Shown here: positions 1 to 10,492 of the stretch, piece after piece | Layout of the letters: every line of letters begins with the position of its first letter | How positions within the stretch are numbered: the stretch's first letter is position 1 | NCBI GenBank assembly: GCA_023627715.1 | Contig: JAMAHW010000003.1 | Location: forward strand, 682,001-746,000 | Reading direction: 5' to 3' | Source of the DNA: Periconia sp. R9002 | Taxonomy: Eukaryota > Ascomycota > Dothideomycetes > Pleosporales > Periconiaceae | Length of the DNA stretch: 64,000 nucleotides | Position numbers and translations under genes: made by a program | The notes under the pieces: model-generated | What the model saw: the letters and a program-made list of their open reading frames with translations, nothing else | What the model was told of the DNA's origin: nothing | The model's database searches: none

Positions 1-153
1 GTAAGGTATTTGGCAGGCGGATCCGTCAGATTCTAGCACCCACTGCTTCTTAATACCGTCAAAGACGATGCCTTTGCCGGGCCTGCCGCAAAATGCTGGG
101 TGGTGAACACCGTCGAGCTTCACCATGTATTCTGCAACCTCGTATTCTGCCAT
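1..153 (-). CDS. Hypothetical protein, N-terminal fragment (cut by window edge)
   Basis: A minus-strand frame opens with ATG at 153-151 and stays open for 51 codons to the window edge. The peptide starts MAEYEVAEYMVKLDGVHH and continues with a glycine-rich stretch (GRPGKGIVFDG) and a Trp-Val-Leu segment. I do not recognise the family. The codons look used and the ATG follows a spacer of about 270 bp that separates it from the divergent AAA ATPase gene. The rest of the gene lies left of the window, so length, introns and function cannot be judged. It could also be one short exon of a longer gene. Confidence 0.5.
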   Translation of the reverse strand, partial: MAEYEVAEYMVKLDGVHHPAFCGRPGKGIVFDGIKKQWVLESDGSACQIPY

Positions 154-423
154 GATCACTGAACACATCACTCAAATCAACTTCTCTCCAACAATTACGG
201 ACCACGGTGGGGCTTAAGTAGCCCCCAAAACGGACATAATCGTTTACCGAAAGGCTGACACACTGTTTCTAGGCAGAAGCCCCAAATGGGCGACTACGCC
301 GCATGGGTAGAAGAATACGCAGTCGACGTAAGAATTAAAACTTCATTTTTTAGCTCTTAAGAGGGATTCACCTAAAAATCTCAGAGATATCCCAGGAATC
401 TCGGAGGAATTTTTATCTACTAC
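154..423. other. Intergenic spacer, divergent promoter region
   Basis: This spacer lies between two divergent genes and presumably holds both promoters. I see no coding frame, repeat or clear TATA box in it. Confidence 0.5.
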
Positions 424-3400
424 ATGAACAAATATTTGAGAGCTCCTCTAGTACTCTCTGATATGTCACAAACAGCTGGCGCGATTGGCGCTGTCAATAC
501 GCCGCCCCTCTCTCCCGCCACCGGGAGACAAGACGTTACATCTCCAACTGCCACAAATGACGGGGTGGAGACAGTACATTTCGGTTCCGAAAATATCCAA
601 ATCCAGGGAACAGACCAATCCAAGGGAAGACGGCAAAATGAGGTGAGCAGTGGTGGAATGGAACCCCACAAAGAGGAGGACGAGACGGGCAGAACAGAGC
701 AAAGTAAATCAGAGACGAGTACAGGAAACGAAACCGAAAAAGGATGGAAGAGGAAAAAGAGTATGGACCCGAAATTCAAGAAATGGATTCGACCATCTGA
801 AAAACCGTTGCGGAAATCCAATGAAACTCTTGGCGAATACAAGTAAGTTTCCTGAGCACCGAGTGCCTTCTACTTGGCTTACTAAAACCTACTCTTCAGC
901 AAACGACTGTGGAAACTGGAGGTCGATAGAACGACCGAAGTTGCCTGGAGGAAAGGAGACCAATGGGAGAATATGGAATGGCCACAACCTGTCCTCCAGG
1001 TTTTCTATTCTCAAAAGCCCGATACCGCAGAGCCACTTCACGATGACGATGGAATTTCCAAACCTACAACCACCCATGATAACGAAGACACATATGAACC
1101 ACTCGGAAAGTCAAAGAGCATTCATAGAATTACGATCCATTCGGAGCCGCTGATTGATGAATTGAACTGGACTCTACAAGTTTCGTCCACTCCTAACAAG
1201 TTGACGTAAGAAAGCCGCATACTTATGATAAGCTTCGATCTTTATACTTACATGTTGTTCCAGTGTTCCCCCGCCATACAAAGTAGGGTAAAAAATGTTA
1301 CGCTGTTGTGGGGTATACTGACCAGGCTGGTAGTATCTTTTGTGTGCCTATCCTGAGATTCCAACCCGTTTATTGAAGATAAAAGAGGATATTAGGGAAG
1401 CTAACGAGAAAATCGCCAATAAATCGACGGAAATCAATAGCCAGATGCGTAATGACATGGTAAAAGAAGGTGCTGGATCAACTAAAGGGAATGTAGAAAG
1501 CGAGTCACTGTTGACCTCGACATCAAACCCAGAAACCAAAACAATTTCTGCCTCGGGCTCTAACACCAGCTCTCCCTCCAAACCGGATGATAGCGTCAAG
1601 GTTGAGACTGATCATCGGGACAAGCTCGAAACTCTATATACCCACTTGAAGTTTCTGTACGACTTCATCACTGATGAACTTGCCTCTATCATTGACTTCA
1701 GAAAAAAGATTGCTGATGGAACATTGAAGCGGATTGCCTTCGAGGATTTATGGCATCTGTTCATGCCTGGCGAAAGAATTTTTTCGGACAATAATGGGGA
1801 CAAGCAGTTATACACAGTATACGCTGTGACAGGTGGACTGCCGATCCTAAGACGCCCTCAAGGTCGTGAAGAAATAGAAATGAATTATTTGCGCGACAGG
1901 GTACGTCGATACTTCTTCCGCGTGAACTACACATCGGGAATCTCCGAGCTGCAATTTCTGACCTCGCTTTACCTAGGTTCGGGATTGGCGCAGTAGAGAG
2001 GAACTTGACGAAGAGGAGCAGCTCGAGCAGCTGCTTCGGGGTGAGAGTGCAGGTGTAGGCTCGTGGACGCCTCTGAAGATTGATTGCTACTATATTGCAT
2101 TCAATGGGGAGTACTGTGGCCCAGGAGAAGAGCTGAAGAGGATTGCCCCCTATACAGGGGAAAGAGCCATCACCGATCTTCCGGTTTTCCCGGTGCACTT
2201 TCACCCAGATTTCAGTACTCTGATTTCAGATATGGTATCACGTGGTCGCAAGTCTCTCTTTTCGTCGGGTCATAAAAGCTACGAAGGCCGCGCGCTTGCC
2301 GTAAAGCGCAACGGTCGCCGGATTGATGTACGCCACATTGATGTACAAAGCGACGTCTACATTGACTTCCAGGCCTATTACAATGATTTTCCAGAGCGTA
2401 AACCAAAGATCGCGAAGCTATTGAGATGTAAACAGAATGACGTTCTGGTGGAGGAAGACATTTATAACGATACCTTCCTTTTAAGTGGCCATGAGATCGA
2501 TACGATGCTATCCGATAGATACTTGGCCCGGAATCGACGCTTGCTAGAGCAAATCAAGCCAACAGAAGGTAATATCTCTGATGAATACCTTTGCCTACTA
2601 CCTTGCTATAGCCTGGGATATATTTTTCAGTTGAGAACATGGGGTAAGCACTCGCTAAGAAACTGAAAACCTTGAGCGGCCGCTTTCTTACTATCATTCA
2701 GGATATTTGGACATTGACTTGGTTGAGGACATTGACCGAGAATCTGCTGAGGCGAGGGCGGCGGGATTCGATGATCTCGTTATCCCCAAGCGATATCGTA
2801 ACTTGCTTGTTGCTCTTGTGGACTCCCACGTGTCAGGTTTACAGCGTGGAAGCGAGAAAAAGAAAGCGCAAACGCAGGTTGATATAGTCAGGGGTAAAGG
2901 GCAAGGCTTGATTGTTCTCTTGCATGGCCCGCCTGGTTAGTCCATCCCAAAAGTGAGCCCTTGACTTGGATGTAACTAATAGATGTGAAGGGGCCGGTAA
3001 GACTAGCACCGCGGAGACAATTGCAGCGTATGTTGAACACCAGGTACAGAGTCGTCTGTTGTCGAGACACCACGTGGTGTGGCGTATTGAGACACTGACC
3101 ATGTACTGTAACTACCCTAGTTGCATTTAGCTAACTTTGTACCTGCGATATAGGTATACCCGCCGGCCATTATATTCCATTACATGCGGCGACCTGGGCA
3201 CTTTGCCTGACAAGGTGGAGGAAAACCTCTTGAGGCACACGGAAAGAGCAGATAAATGGGGATGTGTTTTGCTACTGGACGAAGCCGATGTTTTTCTCGC
3301 TCGACGTGATTGGAACAACATGGAGCGCAATGCACTGGTATCAAGTAAGTCAACATCCCTTGATAGAAAACAGGAAAATCCCTCGAAATCTGACAATTCC

Positions 3401-4117
3401 CCAGTATTCCTTCGTCAGCTAGAGTACTACGCCGGCATCCTCTTCCTCACCACCAACCGCCTAGGCGGCATCGACGAAGCGTTCAAGTCCCGCGTCCACA
3501 TCTCCCTCCGCTACCCAAGCGTAGACCTATCATCCACCAAGCAAATGTGGACCAACATCATGAAACGCTTCGAAAAAGACAACGCAACCACGGAGATCAA
3601 AATCATCTTCGACAAAGACGTGCTCCTCGACTTTGCCCAGCGCCACTTCGAGAGATGCCAGGACGAAGGCACGACATGGAACGGGCGCCAGATCCGCAAC
3701 GCCTTCCAGACAGCCCTGGCCCTGGGCCACTACGACCGCCTCGCCAAGATCAAAGAGGCCGGCCTCACGCCCGACGAAGCCCTCGCGTCCGGCAAGAAGA
3801 AGTGGCGCACCGTTAAGTTGACCAAGGCGAATTTCCAAAGCATTGCTAAGACTACGAGGGAGTTTGAGCAGTATATTTCTTCGGTGCGCGGCAATGATAC
3901 GTTGAACGCTGTTGATGATGAGTTGAGGCGCGATGATTTTGATCCGGAGCAGCCCAGGGCGAGAAAATCGTACCACTCAGCTGCGAAAGTGACGGCTGGA
4001 TCTTCCAAAAGGAAGAAAGCGGCAAGGAAAGAAAAGTTCCTTTCAGAAGACGAGGAGAGCGATGAGGATGAGGACAGTGAGGATCTTGACGATGAGGACG
4101 ATAACGAGAGCGAGTAG
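424..4117 (+). CDS. Large fungal AAA ATPase (DUF7025-type), nine exons
   Basis: Exons 424-842, 900-1205, 1264-1282, 1334-1900, 1977-2643, 2702-2935, 2991-3027, 3154-3344 and 3405-4117 join in frame to 1050 residues. The first about 140 residues are polar low complexity. A middle region (about 150-700) resembles the N-terminal DUF7025 domain of fungal AAA proteins. The ATPase core has Walker A GPPGAGKT near residue 735, Walker B CVLLLDEAD near 788, a sensor-1 LTTNR near 827 and an arginine-finger-like SRVHISLRY. The tail ends in a run of Glu/Asp/Ser preceded by basic KRKKAARKEK. The family is widespread in filamentous ascomycetes and its substrate is unknown. Intron 7 (3028-3153) is an introner-like element. 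The last intron (3345-3404) is 60 bp and in frame, so it can be missed by gene finders. An alternative start is the Met at 463. The product and most exon edges are secure; the N-terminus is less so. Confidence 0.85.
3028..3153 (+). mobile_element. Introner-like element forming intron 7 of the AAA ATPase gene (copy A)
   Basis: The 126-bp intron starts GTATGT and ends ATATAG, with a CTAAC branch point at 3131-3135. Splicing it restores the family reading TIAAYTRRPLYSI across the junction. It contains a perfect 14-bp palindrome ACACCACGTGGTGT (3067-3080) and subterminal inverted repeats CAGGTACA (3041-3048) and TGTACCTG (3138-3145). A second copy lies in reverse orientation at 35950-36075. GTAT occurs at the intron start and again immediately after the acceptor, as expected for a target-site duplication. 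Known fungal introner-like elements have similar size and fold potential. Calling it mobile is inference from the two copies and the flanking repeat. Confidence 0.75.
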
Positions 4118-4532
4118 TGCTCTGAACGTCGGGAACTGTTTAAGCAGACGCATATCCTCTGCTATAGATTCATACTACATATCATGATTTTCTTTATAAT
4201 ACTGTCTGCTTGATAAACCTGGAACAGTATGCCCACTCCGGCTCAAGTGCACCTCATAACATCGATACATACATACACTCACCCCTCCTCGAAAAGAGGA
4301 ATTCGAACGGTAGCAAGACTTGGGAAAGCAACATATCATACAGATCCCCTGAACAATGACGTCCAAAGGAAAGAACAAGTCGGTCTCCTTATGTAAACAT
4401 ACGCATTCAGCATAGTAGTAATACATATACCCAATATCCTTAAGTCCCCATATACAATAATAATACAACAAGTGTAGCTAATTCCGCCCCTCCAAATCCA
4501 GAAAGAAAACCACGCTCTACCCCATCGAACCC

Positions 4533-5953
4533 TCACACCTCCCTAAACACCTCCTCCCTCGTCGGTCCGTCTTTCCTCTTCAACGCCACAAAATACGCTT
4601 CTTTGGACGCCTATATCCAACAATGTCAGATCAGCACCACACACCACCCACATACACGAACACCAACAAAAAAGATCAAAACCAACGATTAAGAAAGAAG
4701 AAGACTCACACTCCTAGAAGATTCGGGCTTTTCCCGATGCACCTTTGTGAACAAGCGTCGAAGTTTGGTCTCGAGCGCCTTCTCCTCGCTGCCCTGGTAG
4801 AACTTGCACAGGAAGTGGCCGCCCGTCTTGAGCGTGTCGAAGCAGAAGGTTAGGGCTGCGTTGCAGAGATCCTGTTTACACACACCACATGCCATTTTAG
4901 TCTTTTGGTTCATTTTCCGTGTAGGAGGTAATATAGGAGGGGTATGTGCACTGTGGAAATAGAAACGTACCATACTCCCCGCATGATCCTTGAACGCGAT
5001 TCCCGACGTATTCATCAACCTGTGATAAGGGTCACTCAAGCTCTTTTTGTGAAAACCAGAGATCTGGTCCCAGGGTTCTGACATGTCGCTCAGCACCACA
5101 TCCACGACCCTTCCCTGCTGCGCATCCTTCTCTTTTTGGGAGAGTGGTTTCTCGGGGGTCGTCATTTCTTCCTCAGATTGCGTCTCTGTTTCGCTGCTCT
5201 GCGTGCTCGTCGTAGTCGCAGCTGCTGCTTCGCTCGCTCCTTCTACCTCCAAATGCGTATGCCGTTCCAGGTCAATGTATCCGCGTTCGATCTCTTCGAC
5301 ATCGTCTTCCGTCAGACTGCCGTCTTGCTGCGACGAAACTTGACGCCGCGCACGCCCGAGATCGGGATCTTGCACGTAGGCGCGGACTTCGGCTTGGACA
5401 GACGGCGAGAGGAAGTTGCCCTGGATCGTGGAGACGCCTCGTGGTGGTTGCGCGGGGATCAGGTCGATGCCGACAACGCGGCCGTTAGGAGAGGTTTTGT
5501 TGATGGCGACTTGGGACCAGGAACCCGGTGCGAAGCCCTTGGGATGTTAACAGGGGGCAGATTGAGGTTTTACGGGTATGCAAGGAGCTCACGAGATCTA
5601 CGACGGTCTGACCGCGCTTGAAGAGTTTGTGCTTTTCATTCAACTACGATGTGGTAAGGATGAGGTGTTTGAGGTCGACTACGAGGGGTAGTTCACACCT
5701 CGAGGAGTTTGAACGCAGCACGACTCTTCAATCCTTGGACTTTTGCCTCTCTGGCGAAGAAATCGCTCCCCTGACGCGACTTCCATCTTGTGGAAGACGA
5801 GGAGGAAGCGTGGCGGATGGCGCATGGGGTTGTTTGACTACGCGTGGAGCAGGAAGTACATCTGGACGCGAAACAGACCTGGGCTGTCGCGATTCGGTTG
5901 GGACCGTAGAGGAAGCTGTCAGTCAGCTGTCGGAAGATGCGGCGCGAAAGCAT
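4533..5953 (-). CDS. MRM2: Mitochondrial rRNA 2'-O-ribose methyltransferase (FtsJ/RrmJ family)
   Basis: Exons 5699-5953, 5593-5643, 4971-5537, 4710-4871 and 4533-4610 join to 370 residues. The first about 55 residues are rich in Arg/Ser/Thr and lack acidic residues, typical of a mitochondrial presequence. The FtsJ core shows SRAAFKLLE, the SAM motif VVDLGFAPGSWSQ, VVLSDMSEP and GGHFLCKFYQG, and the last exon begins with SKEAYFVALKRK. The catalytic tetrad K-D-K-E of the family can be assigned to the Lys in SRAAFK, Asp in LSDM, Lys in LCKF and Glu in SKEAY. An acidic, Ser/Thr-rich insertion (about residues 165-240) separates the SAM motif from the catalytic Asp and makes the protein longer than bacterial RrmJ. 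It is expected to methylate a uridine in the large mitochondrial rRNA. First donor GTGTGA is weaker than the others. Confidence 0.88.
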
Positions 5954-7608
5954 TGGAATGTGAACATGGGAGGTTGCGGTATGGCAGCCTTCGAAGTCAT
6001 AGCTTCTTCAATAGTTCGAGAAAGTTGGTGTGGCGGTGCGTGTGGCGTCTACTCCATGCACCGGTGATCCATGTCAATTGCACATCACGTACATGTGGAG
6101 TTTTTGAATATCTATGTAAAAAAAGTATCACATAAAACATGAATTCAAAATGCCTTTTGGAGACTTGTAAGTTGGTCACAAAAGTCCTTTTTGTACTTCA
6201 CGACCGATTCACCTAAATGGTGAGACAGGCTGGTCTTAAGTTCTCGATATCTAGCGAAACCAATGTACAGGGTGAGGACACATCGGGTCGTACGCAGTAG
6301 TATACGCAGTAGTATGTATTAAATTAACGTTAGCTATACGCTACATGTCCGTCTTCTTAAATTCGCTGCTTAGAAAAATGCAGCTACACGGGTACGACCT
6401 GATGTGTCACCGCCCTGTACATATCCAAACTACTGTACATGGACTTTTGAGATGCAGGACTATGTCTGCAAATTCAACGAAACGACCACGGCAAGCCTTG
6501 TCTCGTTATGTATTGTAGGGTTAGATAGGTTTTCATATGTCGACAATTTTGACGGTTATGGCAACCCGAAAATTAACTAGCGTTCCGTCCCCAGATCTTG
6601 ATGGCACCAACTACTCCACTGGCGCATAGCGTACCACCAGACAGATGGTGAGGTGGAACTGATGAAAGTTTTGACGCCAAACCAGCATGTGAAATTGGAA
6701 GACATGAATAGATAATCCAATGGCGCTGGATTCCAAACTACCTATCTAGTTATCCATGACCACGGCTGTAACTGGTGACTGATGGCAGATGAAGAGTGAC
6801 AATGTCCCGAGGGTCGTCACGGGAGCTTATCTTGAGCTGGGGTGCGGGTGACAAGCGCTCCCGTCCCACCAGCCGGCACCTGATTGCGACCTGAAGACTT
6901 TGGCAAGTCGTCATCCCTTGTGCCGCAGTGGCGCCTTAGGAGATGAGGGTGCCTGAAGTGGCTGATAGCTGGCTGTGATTCGCAGAGCGTGAAACCATCG
7001 TGGGTTTAGGGAGCTTCAGGGGGTCATTTCGTCAAAGGCGAAGCAGACGATGCCTACCACGTGGGTCAAAGCGGTTTCTAGGTATGCGTGTTTCTCGCCT
7101 TCTAGCAATTATTATTATATAGGAGGTGGTGGTGGTCTAAGATGATGTATGGGAAAGGACCTGAGGCTCCCTGACAGTGCCACCAGTACAAAAACGGACG
7201 GAGGTCGGCAATCGATTATCTGCGCTAAAATCTCGCATCCGCTTTGCAACTCTCAAGGCCAAGTGAAGATCCTCCCATCTCGACCTCCACCTCGCCTCTG
7301 TCCGCTCTCGAATCTCGAGGTCAAGGCTGTTTCCACCCATGCACTGATCACCGTTTTGTTATTCGACGCATTGGATGGCACGCTCAAGTACAACCGCAGA
7401 CGCCGCTCCCCCAACGACTTCCGCAGCGACACCCTGTCTGCTACCAATAATCCTCGACATAACCACACAATCGCTCACTCAGATGAACGACTTATAGCTG
7501 TCCTCGGCGTTTCTCCCTCTTTAGTCGCTCCATTGGCACTTGAGCGCGTATCGAAGACTCCAACGCCCACTCCATTGCACGTCATTACCTCTCTCAGCGA
7601 CCATCACA
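5954..7608. other. Intergenic region with one inverted-repeat element
   Basis: About 1.65 kb without a convincing gene. It holds the inverted-repeat element at 6263-6422 and the upstream region of the carrier gene. Open frames near 7149-7628 have no family features and overlap the likely 5' leader of the carrier. Confidence 0.6.
6263..6422. repeat. Short element with 31-bp terminal inverted repeats (MITE-like)
   Basis: Arms 6263-6293 and 6392-6422 are inverted repeats matching at 27 of 31 positions. Both outer ends read ATGTACAGGG on their own strand. The 98-bp centre carries two perfect copies of ACGCAGTAGTAT (6292-6315). No open frame is present. Size and arms fit a non-autonomous DNA transposon; I cannot define a clear target-site duplication. 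Confidence 0.55.
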
Positions 7609-8944
7609 ATGGCCAACTCCAACTCTGAGAAGCCACCACCAGCTTCGGTGCTCAACGGCTCAGGCGTAAGTGTTGCTTTTTCTGCATTCGCTAGGTCTTA
7701 GTTGACATGCCCTCTCCAGGCTCCAATTGGTGGCCCGGTGTCCATTGACAAAGCCAAAGAGTTTTTCCAGCAGCCCTTCGTGGCCAGCTTCATCGCGGGC
7801 GGCGTTGCCGGCGCCGTTTCTCGGACCGTCGTGTCTCCCCTGGAACGCCTGAAGATTCTTTTTCAAGTTCAAAGCGTTGGCCGCAACGAATACCAGATGT
7901 CAGTCCCCAAAGCCCTGGCAAAAATGTGGAGGGATGAAGGCTGGAGGGGATTCATGGCTGGTAACGGGACGAACTGCATCCGCATTGTACCGTACTCCGC
8001 AGTACAATTTGGCGCATACAACGTTTACAAGGGCGTACGTATTACTTTTTCCTGCTTGCGTTTGTTTTGTTAGCCCTGCCAAGCTGTGCGTTCTTGCTTT
8101 TTCCATAGTCTTTGATATGAGGTCGAAGATGGCATGAGCGTTGCATGAACAGAGGAGCAGCCTGGGTCTTCAACAAGCTAGAATGGTGCCTCGCGTTAAA
8201 GAGGATGTCGAAAGAGCAGCGATCCAGCCAGGGAAAATCGAAACAGGAAAAATTGAGGTGTTTTGGTAGCGAGAACCTGAATACTGACACGAATTTCAGC
8301 TCTTCGAATCCGAACCAGGCGCACCCCTCGACGCTTACCAACGTCTTCTTTGCGGCGGCTTAGCCGGCATAACATCAGTCACATTTACGTACCCACTGGA
8401 TATCGTACGCACACGATTATCCATCCAATCCGCCTCATTCGAGAGCCTCAAGCGCGACCCCTCGCAAAAACTCCCCGGCATGTGGGGAGTCATGAAGAGC
8501 ATGTACAAGAACGAGGGCGGTTTCCTCGCGCTGTACCGCGGCATCATCCCCACCGTAGCAGGAGTGGCACCTTATGTGGGTCTCAACTTCATGGTCTACG
8601 AGATGGCGAGAACGCAGTTCACGGCGGAAGGCGAGAAAGACCCCGGCGCGTTCGGCAAGCTCGCAGCGGGCGCGGTTTCCGGCGCCGTCGCGCAGACCTG
8701 CACGTACCCCTTCGACGTCCTCCGAAGACGCTTCCAGGTCAACACCATGTCCGGCATGGGGTACAAGTACGCGGGCGTCACCGACGCCATCACCAGCATC
8801 GTCCGGACAGAGGGTTTCCGTGGGCTTTACAAGGGCATCGTCCCTAACCTTCTCAAGGTCGCTCCCAGCATGGCGTCGAGCTGGCTCAGCTTCGAAATGA
8901 CGCGCGACTTCGTCATGGGCAAGCACCGATCCGAGTTCCTCTGA
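7609..8944 (+). CDS. Mitochondrial carrier family (SLC25) transporter
   Basis: Exons 7609-7665, 7720-8034 and 8300-8944 give 338 residues. Three tandem carrier repeats are visible, each with the signature PX[DE]XX[KR]: PLERLK near residue 50, PLDIVRTR near 150 and PFDVLRRR near 265. The matrix-side motifs [26 protein letters not shown] and [10 protein letters not shown] follow each helix pair. The protein sits in the mitochondrial inner membrane and exchanges a solute. By overall look it resembles the yeast YPR011C/SCaMC/adenine-nucleotide branch, but substrate cannot be read reliably here. No EF-hands precede the carrier domain. Intron 2 (8035-8299) is 265 bp, several times the usual length in this window. 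The start ATG at 7609 has a good context and gives the short N-terminal tail normal for the family. Confidence 0.9.
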
Positions 8945-10492
8945 GCTCTTCCTTCACACCACCCACTGTACATCAGCAAGACCCTTTCTCTTCTTTCGTC
9001 TACAGTAACTCATCACCATGCATCAAAGGCCGGGGCCCATTAAGAGGGCACTGTTTGCTCTCCGCGGAGAGTTTTGTAGGATACCAGGAATAGGAATCCT
9101 TTGTTTGTTTTTGTTTCCCAGAACCTCCCCTTTTTCTTGTACTTTTTTTTCTGTCTCTCTAAAGAGTGGCGGCCCCGGCCTTGTGGCGTTTCCGGAAAAC
9201 AAAATACTTTTTTCTTTTTAGATACCAGCACAGTACCGATAGGACAGAAAGAAAGAAAGAAAAGATTGCATAGAAGATCCCGTTTTACTGTGCTACATAC
9301 ATTGGTGACGTTCTGTGTATTGTGTAGTATGCCTGGTATGCTCATACATATAGTGTTTTTCAAGGAACCCCCAGACTATATCTCTCCATGTTCACACTAT
9401 ATCTACGCTATATACATACATACACAGATACCTATACCACCCCAACACTACCAAACCAAACCACTTCGCTTCGCTTCGCTTTGCTTTGCTTTGTGCAGTC
9501 AGTCAACAGTAACCCAACTTTGGAACCTAAATCCATACATGTACATATGTACATATGCAGGCAAGTCCATTGCGACGACTAGGTATGTATTATGCTATAA
9601 ATACATACCTGCACGTCTTTTCTATCTTAGTCCGGTGGTCTACATGAGCATGTGAAGGTTCCAAAAATTGCATGTGAGGGCGGGAATGACGGCGGGAGAG
9701 AAACAAGAGTGTAAAAGTGTGGATTCGTGTCTAGTATGTATTTTTTTAGAAGTTGAACGACGCAGCAATGTTGGTTCGTTGATCAAAGAAGTTGAAGTGA
9801 TTTCGGGGATTTTAGATGTATGTATGAGAGATTATTGGTCGAGTTGGAACGTGTGAGTCGTATGGGGATTTTGCGACTGTGTATCAAAAAAGTGTCTTCT
9901 TCTTCGCAATTGATTAGTGCCGCGGTTGTGTATATATATATCTCACATAGAAAAACCGAGATAAGAGGTAAGGGAGGGAAAAAAAAAAAGTAATATTCAA
10001 TTTCCCTTCCTCCAACTTCTCCAATTCTATACAAAGTAAACGAAAACAAGCGACGAGGGTGTTGTTTGCGCAGCCAGCGCGTCCTACCAACAGTTTATGT
10101 ATAGTCTTTCAAACAGGGAACGAATATAGCGACAGTGTCTATTGAATACGTGTATGTATGAATTGAATTTGAGTGACGCGGTAAAGCGTAGGTAGGTACG
10201 TAAAGTGATACGAGGTAGGTGGCGGTGTGAGGTAGAAAGAAGGTTGGGAAGGGGGGTTAGGGGGTATCGAATCTTTAAAAAGTCCAAGCATCCATCCATC
10301 CATCCAATTTTTTAGGGGTCCCAGTATTCCAACAAAAAAAAAAAAGGAAATTCCGCTCTATGTGACGTGAAGGGTGAAGCAAAAGGGGTCTAGTTAGGCG
10401 CCGGTTCACATGCTTGAAGTGAGTATTATTGGCGAAAAGCGTGAGTGCCAAGAGCAAAAGTCATAGCGACTTGTGACAGTAGAAAGGGGTGT
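8945..10492. other. Intergenic region between convergent genes
   Basis: This stretch holds the 3' ends of the carrier and malic enzyme genes. It contains simple sequence such as TACATACA repeats around 9415-9430 and TTCGC/TTTGC pentamers around 9466-9493, plus poly-A tracts. Long frames here are low complexity and have no family features. I see no gene. Confidence 0.55.

Noticed and set aside
3044..3153. An alternative 110-bp intron starting GTACAG at 3044 in the AAA gene
   Set aside because: It would add VEHQ-type residues before YTRRPLY. The donor GTATGT at 3028 is a better match and restores the family sequence.
9540..9560. Short inverted TACATGTACATATGTACATA words
   Set aside because: This is simple alternating sequence among microsatellites, not a defined element.
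9101..9655. A 184-codon plus-strand open frame
   Set aside because: Composition is Phe/Tyr/Cys/Ile rich from simple repeats in the 3' flank, with no family feature.
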